64,000 nucleotides of DNA from Azolla caroliniana (lineage: Eukaryota > Polypodiophyta), in contig JBHGNT010000017.1 of the NCBI GenBank assembly GCA_043228905.1, positions 4,588,001-4,652,000 of the forward strand, given 5' to 3'. This document shows, in pieces, positions 1-11,539 of the stretch. The position numbers were made by a program, and so were the translations under genes. Below the pieces are notes generated by a model. That model searched no databases and was not told the origin of the DNA. It saw nothing but the letters and a program-made list of their open reading frames with translations. The number at the start of each line of letters is the position of its first letter. The first letter of the stretch is position 1.

Positions 1-3000
1 GGAAGATATGTGTACATAATCTGGAATAGAATATTGAACACTCAATATTCTCTGCAGTCATCAATGTCAGCATGAGAAGAATATAGTGTACAGATTCAGT
101 ATGATATTATGAAAACAAGAATATAAAATTGAATTCATACAACGATTGTTTTACGTAGCATAAAGAATGGAAACAGATTTGAAAGCATACACTGATTGTT
201 TTCTTGAAATTTCTAGGATCTTTAGGATCTTCAAATGGGTAGGCGCCCACTAGCATCACATACAAGGTGACACCACAGGACCATACATCTGCTATCTGCA
301 TAGATTGTACACTCTTTTTATAGACTATAAAAAGAGGTGTGACAATACTGTTCAAGATTTTAAGTTACATGAAACAAAATATCCAGAACCCAATCGCATT
401 TTACCTTCCCATCATACTCCTTCCGCGACAACACCTCGGGAGCTATGTATGCAGGAGTTCCCACAGTAGACTTGGGTTGAGAATGAAGCAAGGAAGACTG
501 CCAAAATTATCAGATTACTTTCAGTTAAAATTCTCTCGTAGGAAAATTGGGCGTTCCTCAGTATAAACAATTTTAGAGTTAAATGTAATTACCTTAGAAT
601 ATCCGAAGTCACAAATTTTGAGCTTCGGTGAAGGGCTCCCATCCAATAGTGTGTTCTCTAGCTTAAGATCACGATGGCAGATTTGCTGAAAGGTTTCATC
701 ACAAATGGATGTATTAATCTTCTACACATTAAGACATTAATAGAAGATCTCCAACTATTCTGAAAAAGAAGGCAAATTGAATCCATTTGGGAGATGAGAA
801 AGAATGTGCATAAGTTCACACTAATGCACATTCTTTCTGCCAACCTCCAGAAACAACTATATATTGTATTTATTGTCATTGAGTTTGCGCAGGCATATAA
901 TAAGGGGTCTTCCCCCTTATTTCAGATTCCATCAGGAAGAGATAAGAAAGGATATACCGCATTATAGCATTATACCATTTAAATTTAGGGTTCTTTTTCT
1001 CCTATTCATTTAGAAATGTGAATAAAGTGTCAGGTAATCATGAACACTGAATCTAAAAATGATATAAGTCCACTGTGCGTAGGGACCTTTTCCTATAGTG
1101 GAAAATCTTCCTTCTTATATTGAGTTTCCATATCAGTATTACCAACGTCATGAAATTCTATACATGAGGGGCCTATTCCCCCATACCATTCCCTAAATAA
1201 TGTTCTCAACTTCATCTGTTCAGGGCGGATGGTATATCTAGTTGGGTGTAGTGTCCTGTCAAACCTAACTAGATAGATATTATGTTTGCTTTAACCTGTG
1301 CAAAAAAACGTATGTTTCTTGGCACAATGAAAGGCTCCTCACAAGAAAAAACTAAAACGTTTAGGGTGGGGTCAAAAAAATAGCTCAGGTTTTAATCCTA
1401 TGCTGCAGAAATTCATGCATTGGTTTGAAAGTCTTGGTGAGATTTATTGAAAACAGAAAGCATTTTTACCATGTCATGGCAGTAGCTCACTCCACAAATC
1501 AATTGCTGGAAGTAATATCTAGCCTGGAAGGTAGACACAAGACACAACAGGAGAGCTGAGTCAAAACATGAACTCAAAATTAAGTGAGTTAATTTGAAGA
1601 GATACTAATAATCACAACAATAATGATGGATTACCACCTTATGAAGATAAGGAAAGATAGATACCTCATCTTCACTGAATCGCCCTGCGTTGCAAATACG
1701 TTCGAATAGTTCACCTCCTGCTGCATACTCCATCACTATTGCCAAATGTGAGGGTGTAAGACAGACCTAAAAAACCCAGCAGAGTACAAGAGTAAATATA
1801 AAGAACAAACTAGATAAAGAATGAAACATGGAAGACAGATCACAAATGAGAGAGCTGTATTTACCTCTTTAAACCGTACAATATTAGGATGCCGCAGAGA
1901 TCTGTGGTTAATGATCTCTCTCATCACATTCTCGTCGATCTGTAGTTCAAAAAATTACTCTAAAACCAAAAGTGGGATCCAAAACAGAACATTAACTTCA
2001 GTTATTACGAAAAGAAACTGAGGTAGAATCACAGACATCGAAGAAACCAGACAAAAGACCAGAACGGATCGAAATTCAAATACAGTCTATACATATGGCA
2101 CACTCAAAAGTAGATCCTAACAGAAGGAAAACGATTTAACATAAATAAACAGGCTTTCAGCAAAATATTGAGATGGATACAAAACATTGAGGCCTAAACA
2201 TAACACAATCACAAACAAGCTAAGAAACAGAAATATATGAAATAGAGTTCGGATTCAAATGAAACCACATACAAGAAATACAGAATTTGCAGACAAACCC
2301 TAACTCCTAAATGGAAACACAAAAAGAGTAGAACTTGAAGCTAGACTTTGAGGCCTACACCTAAGACAATCACAAATATAGAAATTCACATACAAAGATA
2401 GAAATTTGCAGACAAACCCTAACTCCTAATTGGAAACACAAAAGGAGCAGAATTTGAAGCCAGGCCTTAAAAATCGCATATCCCCAACTGCAACCACATA
2501 CAAGAGAGACCGAATTTGAATCCAAATCCTAAAATGGAATCAGATATAGAACAGAGTCGAAACCCTAACTTACAAAGAGTATGTTAAGGGAAAAATCCTA
2601 AGTAGCGTGTGTTCCAAAAACCTACATGAAAATACAGAGAGAAGAGGATTTGACATCGAAACCTTAAATGGGAGCAGAAAGAGCAACAATCTGGAATCCA
2701 GCCAATAGGTGATTTCAAACACAGACTGATTTTGGAGCAAAGACAAACAGATTTTGAAGCCAAGATTTGATATCGAAACCTTAAATGGATGCAGAAAGAG
2801 TAACAATCTGGAATCCAGCCACTAGGTGATTTCAAACACAGAGACTGATTTTGGAGCAAAGACAAACAGTTTTTGAAGCCAAGTCCTAACTGGACCTACA
2901 TATAAACTGACACAAATCTGAAACCAATCTCTGGTTGTGTGTGTGTGTGTGTGTGTACCTTTGAGCCTCGTTCTATATACTTCACTGCAACAAGCTCTTT

Positions 3001-3078
3001 GGTTTTCTTGTCACGAAGGAGGCGAGCAACACCGAAATTTCCGGAACCGATCTCTTTCACTACCTCGAAACGATCCAT
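1..3078 (-). CDS. SnRK2-type Ser/Thr protein kinase (3' part outside the window)
   Basis: Plant SnRK2 kinases act in ABA and osmotic-stress signalling. Eight exons are visible on the minus strand: 2959-3078, 1865-1939, 1665-1766, 1470-1523, 593-685, 405-497, 191-295 and 1-51 (continuing left). All junctions are GT-AG and in frame, giving 231 residues of an expected 340-360. Seen: glycine loop GSGNFG (11-16), ATP lysine in VAVKYI (K33), helix-C Glu in MREI (E48), HRDLKLEN (121-128), DFG (143-145), and the activation loop [13 protein letters not shown]. Its Ser158/Thr159 match the phosphorylated pair of Arabidopsis OST1. The start ATG fits the family N-terminus [11 protein letters not shown]. 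The C-terminal part that separates ABA-responsive from ABA-independent subclasses lies outside the window, so the subclass is undecided. All kinase residues are intact. Confidence 0.95.
2645..2881. repeat. Tandem duplication, about 118 bp x 2, in SnRK2 intron 1
   Basis: Two adjacent copies (about 2645-2763 and 2764-2881) share long identical blocks such as acaatctggaatccagcca and tgatttcaaacacaga, differing at a few positions. Looser relatives of the unit, rich in 'gaagccaag...cctaac', appear further into the intron at about 2330-2530, so the intron seems to have grown by repeated local duplication. Confidence 0.85.
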
Positions 3079-3289
3079 GGTGAGAGATGGTCTTCTAGAA
3101 GGGAATAAGAAAAGAAGGGGAGTCGGAGACACAGGAAGAAAAGAACGAAGGAAGAGAGAGAGAGATGAGCAAAGAAATTAGACACAAGGGGAGAGGGAGG
3201 CGAGAATAAACAAAAAAAAAACAGATCAGAGACAGAAAAGAAGGGAAATAGACAACAAGGGATAAAGAGATACAGCGAAAGTGGGTATC

Positions 3290-3296
<7 letters not shown>

Positions 3297-3328
<32 letters not shown>

Positions 3329-3580
3329 TAGGAGAAGATCGCCATGAAACCTGCACATTTTGGCATAATATAGAGAAGAGAGAGAGAGAGAGAGAGAGAG
3401 TGAGAGATGACGATCGATGACCGGATGGCTGACGTTGACGTCCGGGGCTGAGCATCCGACGCGTGGAAGGGGAAAAAAAAAGGAAGAAAAAAAAAACAAA
3501 AATACAAGAAAAGAAAATTGAGAGAAAACAGAGTACTCTGTTTCTCTCTCTCTCTCAGAGAAACAGAGTATACTCTGTTT
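3297..3580 (-). promoter_or_regulatory. SnRK2 leader/promoter with GA tracts and compound palindromes
   Basis: Upstream of the kinase ATG (3078) lie two GA/CT microsatellites (about 3297-3322 and 3377-3401). Beyond them are two perfect palindromes, aaacagagtactctgttt (3526-3543) and aaacagagtatactctgttt (3561-3580). They are joined by a CT run, so the three half-sites can also pair with each other. Whether this is leader or promoter cannot be told without a transcript start. Confidence 0.5.
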
Positions 3581-3616
3581 CCTCCACCCCCCCCCCTTCT
3601 TGATCGCCTATAACAT

Positions 3617-3780
3617 CGACACGTGGACGGCCCCGATGCTTCCACATGTCCACGTTGTCCATGGGACACCTGTCTAGATGATTGGTCCCCCCCCAATGGA
3701 CAACATGTCCGTGGTTTCTACCCTCGGGGTACCCCGGTCATATGGACACCCCCCCCCCCCCCCATCATTTTGTCCACGTT
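3617..3780. promoter_or_regulatory. Cluster of ACGT-core (G-box/ABRE-like) motifs upstream of SnRK2
   Basis: A GC-richer patch contains a G-box in gacacgtggac (CACGTG at 3620-3625) and two further CCACGT cores, at about 3650-3655 and in tgtccacgtt at 3771-3780. ACGT cores are the known binding sites of plant bZIP factors that act in ABA responses, which would suit an SnRK2 gene. Binding itself is an inference. Long C runs (about 3587-3597 and 3748-3763) interrupt the patch. Confidence 0.35.
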
Positions 3781-5057
3781 ATCGTGAGCCTTTTTATGTC
3801 CCGAGTGTATTAAACCGATGCCCAAATCCCCACCTACTTACCCCATATTGCATCCTTACCGATCGATTTGCATATATCCACCACGCAGTGATAGCCGATC
3901 AATACACACACAAAAAAAGCTCCCGATTAAACGAATTCGCAGTCGTGACCGGCGAACCACCTTTTTTGGGTTGTTATGTTGATGATGATGTTTGTAGTTC
4001 GTAGTACATAATTGCATGCAATTTGGACATGTTGACAAAAAAACACACGCACTGAAAAAAGGGAAAAAAAAAAAAGAAAATGCCCCGTGATATGCTTTCA
4101 CAAGTGTTGCCTTTCTTTATCCACATATTCTGTAGGTTACAAGTGGCATTCCCGAGTTTGAAAAACTTGCCCCCACTAAGTAATATGCCAAGCAAACATC
4201 TCCAAATGAAGAAGACATGTACGTTCCTTTACCAACAACAAAGCTACACAATGCAAAGAGTATGGCATTGATTACTGAACCAACCATTTGCACATATTTC
4301 AAATTGTAATGTAATGCACATCTACCCACGATTTTGATTGTAGGTGTTGCACCACATACTACATGATTTTTAAGTGAAGAATAGACGTCAGCCAAAAGTA
4401 TGCCTGGAACTAGCAACTAAATCCATATGCTCCCTTTTTAGCAATCACTACAATTGTCTTCACACGCTTCACATGCTCTTCATGTTCTTACAAAGCTTAT
4501 CTATGTTATTTGGTTTCATGTTTTTAGTTTGTTGAGGATAGGTGATTTATTGGTCTCTATCATCTCTCCATTCATTGTGGGTTTTCACCTCCTCTCAATG
4601 TTTCCCACATCCAATATAAACCATAACAAAAGATAATGGGGCTACATCCCTCTTTCCTAACCAAATGCCTTGTTCTTAAGTCCACTACATCTTCGCCATA
4701 AGACGAACTTATGAATGATCGCTTATTATTGCATTTAACTCTAACATATCATGATTAGGGAATCGTGAACACTCCAATTGCTTGTGTGTAACAATTTGAT
4801 AATTAAATGTCCAGTTGTTCATATGTGAAGATGTGATTGAGTTAGACGTTGGAATTTCAATTACTAAAGTGGCAATATATTGTTTATTTAGGGTCTTGTT
4901 CCTCATTGATCCCACTTTATTCAATGGATCTTGACTTGGTCTTTGATGGTTTAACACATCTTTTACGTTCCCCGTGTCTTCCTCGTTGTTAGTGGAGAAG
5001 AAACTCTTGGAGAGTTATTTAAATGAAATGACAGAAAAAAAAATGGAACAAGTAGTG

Positions 5058-5197
5058 TTCCAAGTTCCCTATATCATTTGTTTAGTCCACAAAGTTGTTG
5101 AAAGTGTACATTAAATTAATATCGACTTTCCAAGTTCTCTATATCATTTGTTTAGTCCACAAGGTTGTTGAATGTGTAAATTAAATTAATATAAACT
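5058..5197. repeat. Tandem duplication, 70 bp x 2
   Basis: Units 5058-5127 and 5128-5197 both read ttccaagttc, then ctatatcatttgtttagtcc, acaa(a/g)gttgttgaa and a tail ttaaattaatat. Only a handful of positions differ. Confidence 0.85.
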
Positions 5198-5918
5198 TTT
5201 TGATTACACCGTGTAATCATAAAGTTGATATTAGTGAGGAATTGTTAGTATAGATTTAAATATAGTATACCTATTCTCTTCGCATGTGTGTGTATGTGAG
5301 AGAGAGTGCATGTGTGTGGGTAAATACGAATGAGTTTATAAATGCAATGCGTTCACACTACTGTCATTTAGGATATAGGGTCATTTTGAGTCGAGAGCTC
5401 TATATTGCCAAATTTGTTGATGTCTTCTTTGAACTTCATTTCATAATTTATACATGTTATAGTTGTTTCAACTTTCACATATCTGCTCGTTTAATAACCA
5501 AAAAGGTAGGATACATTTGAAAATATTTCTCTGTCAATACAACAGAACAACATTATACCCACGAAGAATGTGGTAGAGATAGAATTCATGTAGTACGAAA
5601 TAAATTTATTCTTAAGAGAATGTTGTATAGTTAGATGTCTATATTGAATGTAAGATTGAATTTTGGAATTCATATAACTTGTGGCACAACCATAGTGAAA
5701 ATGACATCCATTATGGTTCATCCAATGGAGAGTCAATCACTCATAACATTTTAAGAGCACGAGTACAACTCATCAATTGGATGCCAACAACGCAATGCTT
5801 CATATTGACAAACAGACTCGGGTGGATATAGTTTACACTTACAATACCTAGTACAACCATCCCTTCTAAAAAACATCTCCATCTATTCATCTAATGGAGG
5901 TTGTAAATTTTATAATGG

Positions 5919-6555
5919 TCAATGTATCTTTTGGTGATATAGATCATTCTATCATACATTCGCAATGCCAAATTAGCTTCTTTGTGCTTGCATGAGAGCT
6001 TGTTAACGTCTTATATAAGATTAAATTTTGCACAATGAATTCAAGATGTTTAATATGTGCAAATGGTTTTTAACATGTTCAATGTATCCTTTGGGTGCTA
6101 TAGATTGGTCTACCATAATATGAATGTCAAATGTTCTCCCTCCGTACTTGTATGAGCTTGTCAATGTCTTATCTAAGATCAAATTCTGCAAACAATCAAT
6201 TCACGATGTTTAATATGTGCAAATGGTTTTTAACATGCTCAATGTATCCTTTGATGTTGTAGATTGTTCTATCATATTGCAAATCCAAATATTATTCTTT
6301 TGTACTTGCATGAGTTTGTCAATGTCTTATCTAAGATCAACTTATGCAAACATTCATTTCATGATGTGTAAGATGTGAAACGGTTTTTAACATGCTCAAT
6401 GTATAATTGGGTGTTGTAGATTTTTCTACCACACATACGTAAATGAAAAATATTCTTCTTTCGTACTTGCATGAATTTGTCAATGTCTTATCTACGATCA
6501 AATTATGCAAACATTCATTTCATGATGTTTATTATGTGCAAATTGTTTTTAACTT
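5919..6555. repeat. Four-copy diverged tandem repeat, unit about 160 bp
   Basis: Units start near 5919, 6079, 6239 and 6396, each at tcaatgtat, and are 160, 160, 157 and about 160 bp long. Shared blocks in order are: tcaatgtatc; gtagatt.ttctaccata; a cttgcatgagtttgtcaatg block; tcttatctaagatcaaat; and a cattcatttcatgatgttta...gtgcaaatggtttttaac tail. Divergence among copies is visible by eye, so the array is old. The unit is near nucleosome length, as in many plant satellites, but four copies are far from a satellite array. Confidence 0.85.
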
Positions 6556-9500
6556 ATGCAATAAAACAAGGCCTCATGCGTTAAAAGCACATTAGGAAAG
6601 CATTGAGCTTATGTATCCTTTATAGTTTATAATGGTCCAAATCAAAATTTATTAATGTATTGGCAAAAATGATAAGACTCGCGGTATTTAATCGAATGTT
6701 CATATAACAAACATTCTATACAATGAGTGTTTGAGATCAATTACATTGAAACTACAATGGGTGTTTGAGATCTTAGTTTGACGTAACACGACTAAGTTTT
6801 TTATTAATCCATTTCTCCTATAAACATAGCTTTACGAAATCAATTCTGACATGCATATTTGTTTTAGGTAAATACTTCACTGACGCTTTTTGACATAAAT
6901 GTATGGCCTTGAGAATTCGACAAATCACAACAACTTTTCTCCTCGAAACATGGCTTTATATATTCAATTTCCAACGAAATTCGTGCTCTAAGTTCGATGT
7001 AATGTGAATAAATCTTGACAAATAGTCTTCTTCAAAATACATCACTTTACGAATTCAATTTCTACAAGCCAAGGGATTGAAATGGTTGGTAATTGCTTAT
7101 AAAAGGCACCAACAAAATACAAGCACCCACACTCTCTTTTTGACACATAATAATGTTACAATCAGACCTTTTCTCATTTCATACAAGACCGTATGTGCAA
7201 TAGCACATCATGTTAGCATTGCCCTTACGGAAGAACCAAAAGGATAGCAACAATATCATCGTCTTTATATTCATGGTTTTTTTATTATGCTTGTTAAACT
7301 CTTCACTAGGCCTCCAACGATAAAACAAAAGTCTTGCATTTTTTCACCACCTTATACCAATGCATAGCTAATAATAAACAAGGGCCTAAGTGAGATTCAA
7401 TATAATGAGGTTGAGCACCATGGGGAGAGGATGTTTTCAAATGAAACAATAGACCATAAAATAATTGCACAAGCATGAGTAGAACTCATACTACTATTTG
7501 TAATATAACATATAGGCATATGACAACGAAGAAGTATACTAGGATGATATGACAACATGTACTAATAATAAGTTACATAGCACTTAAGAGGTATGCTTGC
7601 ATTTAAATTTTGGGTGCTAATGGATTGATATTGTAGTTAAATATTGTTTGAATGAATGATCGTTAACACCGCAATTTTTGTAGAATAATATAACAAGTAA
7701 GGCTTTCCATTATCATACTAATAGTTTATATATTTATAATGTTATATGGAGCCACGAACATTTTGATCATAAGTGACAACTTTTTAGATATTGTATGATG
7801 AATGATTGTCACTTTTAAAAGATGATAATGGCTCCACAATGAACGCCTGATGGGCTTGTCTTTAGGCATATACCGTGAATAAGTGAAGTGGTGATTGATA
7901 TGTATAACAACATCATTATATGAATTATTAATCGAACATTGTGACTAGTACATTGAGAATCTAATTATGAAATAATATTATAAGGATTAGCATACAAAGT
8001 TTAGGGGCTTAGAAATTATTGTGGTGCAATGAACTAATCTACAACATTGAAGGCATCTCCAAAGTGAGTGGAGATTGATGTAAATGGTTCAGATGGACAC
8101 ATATGAAGCAATTCTACACATGGAATGTGTCTATATTAGAACTCAATGATGTGCATTGTGAAGTATCAAAGTGAATGCATAGTCCACAACATGCTAAATG
8201 TGTGTAGGGTTTCCCCATGCACATGAGCATAGTGACCTTGATATCACTTATCATTTTTGTGTGTACTTAACAATTTAAAAATGTGTGCATGTGCTTGTTT
8301 GATATGTTGAATTCTTCTCTAAGAATGCTAATGGATAAAATATTCAAAATGCTCTACAACATTGGTACAATGATGATGTTATTAGTTGTTCTCTACCATA
8401 TATTTTTATGCACGCAATAGTACAAGTTGCGTACACATGCAATGGAAATGATTTCTCACAAAAGGATAATAACAATGGTTATATCATGTCTAATGCAAAC
8501 TTGAACCCTTCAATACTAAAGTAATCAACAATGTGATTAACATTTTTGGGGATTGAACCTCTCATAGACACAATGTCACCGTCATATATTGAAAGATTCC
8601 AACTCCAAGGACCCATCGTGAATATATTGTACATACATTGCAATTAGATAAACACCTCAATTGTAGTAAACCAAAAGAGAAATACAAAGGTATATGTAGT
8701 GCATGCACATAGAAATTAAAGTTACGACAAAAGCATACAAAAATTCGTTAATGTGGCAACCTTACAAGGGTGCATGCTCACAACATTGTCCACTAAATTT
8801 ATCATCTTAAACCAAATCAAAGAATCACAAGTCATGTGAAACCACCATGTGAGGTGAGAGGGAAATTTCAAAATGATCTCCTTGCATGTTTCGAAGGTTG
8901 ATTTCACATAGGAATATAATGTATATGTGTAAACTCATGTGAGCTGGTAAAGTAGGTTGGAAAGTCTCATTTGGAGGCATATTAAACAAAAACATTTATC
9001 CATCAATAGTATTGAGTTAGTAATAAGTATCCAATCCATGCAAGTACGTATAGCCACAAGATGCATAGATGTCCTTTTAAAATATGGCTCCCCTTGAATT
9101 GTATGCTTCAACGTACATCCTTTGAATTCTACCTCCCGTTGTTCAACGAGTGGTTGTTCCACAAGAGGTGTTGGAGTAATCTCTTAATGGCTGTGATCAT
9201 CATAATCATCTACATAAATCTCCACATAGACAAAACAATATTTTTATACCATATCGTTTAAGCATGCAAAATACTACATCTTTTTCAATTGATTTTACAT
9301 GGGTTGAAAACAATATTGCTTCTTTTAAGGTAATGCTAATAGCATAATTTTAGTAAACAAGCGTAGAATGCTAGTTTCCTAGTGTGGAATCAAGTATTCA
9401 ACCATTGAAGACCAATTGGTAGACTATAGGACTCATGAGGAATAAAGAAGAATATGTGAAATAATTAAATAAAAAAGAGGCAGCCAAAGAAAAACCCCAT

Positions 9501-9926
9501 CCAACTAATTACGTATAAACCCATATAGACCCACGCCTTTGTCCAATAAAGTGATGGGTTCGTCCTTGGCTTTTTGGTTGGGGTTGTGTCTCTCATAATA
9601 GAAAAGTATTAAAGGTGTTTTACTTGCAATAATAACATTTACAATGTAACATTATACTTGTAGTGATAAGATTTACAATGCCACATCACCTTTGAGAGTT
9701 AAAAATGCATAACAATATTTAGAAAGGACATGAAACCAGCCAATGAGATGCATTTCTCCTACATTGAAACAGAATCTCCTGGAAATTCAAAGCAAGACAC
9801 TCTTTTATAATAGCACTCATTCATAGACTAACACTTGTAGAGAAATCCTAATTAATTCACATTTGTTGCACTATGAAGGCAATTGTGCAAGGGCAAAACA
9901 TTCAAGATTGACCATTCCCAATAAAT

Positions 9927-10280
9927 TCAAATCAATATCTTAGGCTTATCTTTAAAGCATGTGCAAGGACATTGAAGATTTGGCCACGGATAATTCACCA
10001 AGAGAATGTTCAAAGGGGCTCTTATATCAACACCACTCATTCCTATTCTTAAACCATACATAGCACTCACTGCTACCAAAATGTCTTCATTACTACCCAA
10101 CAATTGTTCGCACTTCTTTGCATAGATTGAAGGGTGAATCAATATCTCAAGCATATTTGTACATGGCTTATGTACTCCATGGGTTTGCAGATGGCATTGC
10201 AAATTAGGGTATGGGTACTTCTCCAATAGAAACTTTGAGTGGGGCCCCATACCAACAAAACTCATATCTCCTTGAACCAT
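9927..10280 (-). other. Unrecognised 117-codon open frame, possibly a decayed repeat
   Basis: The frame contains two similar phrases, LLEKYPYPNLQC near the start and LLVNYPWPNLQC near the end, so it carries an internal duplication of the form LLxxYPxPNLQC. A third partial copy of the DNA (gaggggctcttatatcaacatc) lies outside the frame at about 10362-10385. I do not recognise the protein and see no splice context that would make it an exon of a neighbouring gene. Confidence 0.25.
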
Positions 10281-11539
10281 AAGTTATGACCCATATTTCA
10301 CAAGTTCAACGAGCACATTGGAATTTTGCCCAAGGTTAGTTGGTTTCACCACTAGGAACATTGAGAGGGGCTCTTATATCAACATCATTGATGTATAAGC
10401 ACTCATAGTTACAACTCTAACTTCAGCATTGCTAGTAATCAACAACAATTCAGTTTGAGATTCTCAAACTCATACCATTTTATTTTTTTGGCACTCAACT
10501 GAACCGAATCAGATCACAATACCTTTAAACCAAGTGATTTGTACAAGCTCAAACCAAATGGTTCAAGAGATATAGAGATATAGAGAAAGTGGTTATGCCA
10601 AGATTTTGCAACTTGATTTCAAGTCCAACCAAATTGATCAAAGGGTTATTTTTGGGAAACTCACACTACATATGATATATAAATCATTTATAGAGTTAAT
10701 TTATATATTGAATAAATATAAAAAAATGTCCCCCCCAAACTGTTACACCGTTTAAGACACAATTCAAATCCAAATAAACTGCAAACTTTGAGCCAATAAG
10801 GCTCAAATTGAACCCTTCGCCAAATCAAACCGATTAAGTTGTTAACCTAAGGTTTCTCTTGGTTCAGCTCAAACCAAATGGTTGTCAAATCCTAATTATT
10901 ACCCACAATTCTAGCAATTCATATCCCACCTTAGTGATGATAAAAAATTCTTCAGACTTAACCCAAATCGTATGAGGAAATCAAGAGAAAGGTTTGCCAA
11001 AACATCCATTGATCAACTGGTAATTATGCATGTTACGTAAAAAAATGTTTTTAAGAAGCAATTATATTCACAAGATGAATACCAGACATAGGCCGAGGAA
11101 CATTAGTAACCAAGTGAGATTAATACTCCTTTAAAAATCAAAATGATAGAGTTATCAATGGAATGTTGAAAAACAAGCTTATTTGGTTGCTGATGACATC
11201 AATAAATGAATTCTTCTTTTTATACATAACTTTCCAAAAACTATGTGTTTTTTTACTTACTCACTGGTGACAGTTTTGTGTAACCAATACATGTCTTAAG
11301 CATAAGTTTACACTCAATATAAACAGAGCCCTTTTCATTTACAATAGTACAATCATCGATAAGGACAGTCTGGACTGTCTATATGAACCCATGATTAACA
11401 AGTACACAGCAAACTGACTACTGTTACTCCTTCAGTTCCTATGAGTTCTCCATAAAAAATGTCTCGAAAATGGGTTTACTCATCAATTTATAGCTATATA
11501 GGCATTACCTTAGCCATGAAACCAACGATGTTGCATGTT

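Larger units (their letters stand above)
3781..11539. other. Long AT-rich intergenic stretch, no recognisable gene
   Basis: Between the SnRK2 upstream region and the 3' end of the glutathione reductase gene I find no coding sequence I can name. Open frames are short, with no family motif. A 75-codon minus-strand frame at 8935-9162 and a 117-codon one at 9927-10280 are the most protein-like, but neither is recognised. The stretch holds a 70-bp duplication and a four-copy 160-bp repeat, listed separately. It is probably decayed repeat sequence. Confidence 0.6.

Noticed and set aside
3095-3696. Long minus-strand open frames (134 and 156 codons) upstream of SnRK2
   Set aside because: They are made by GA/CT microsatellites and A-rich tracts; no family motif and no splice link.
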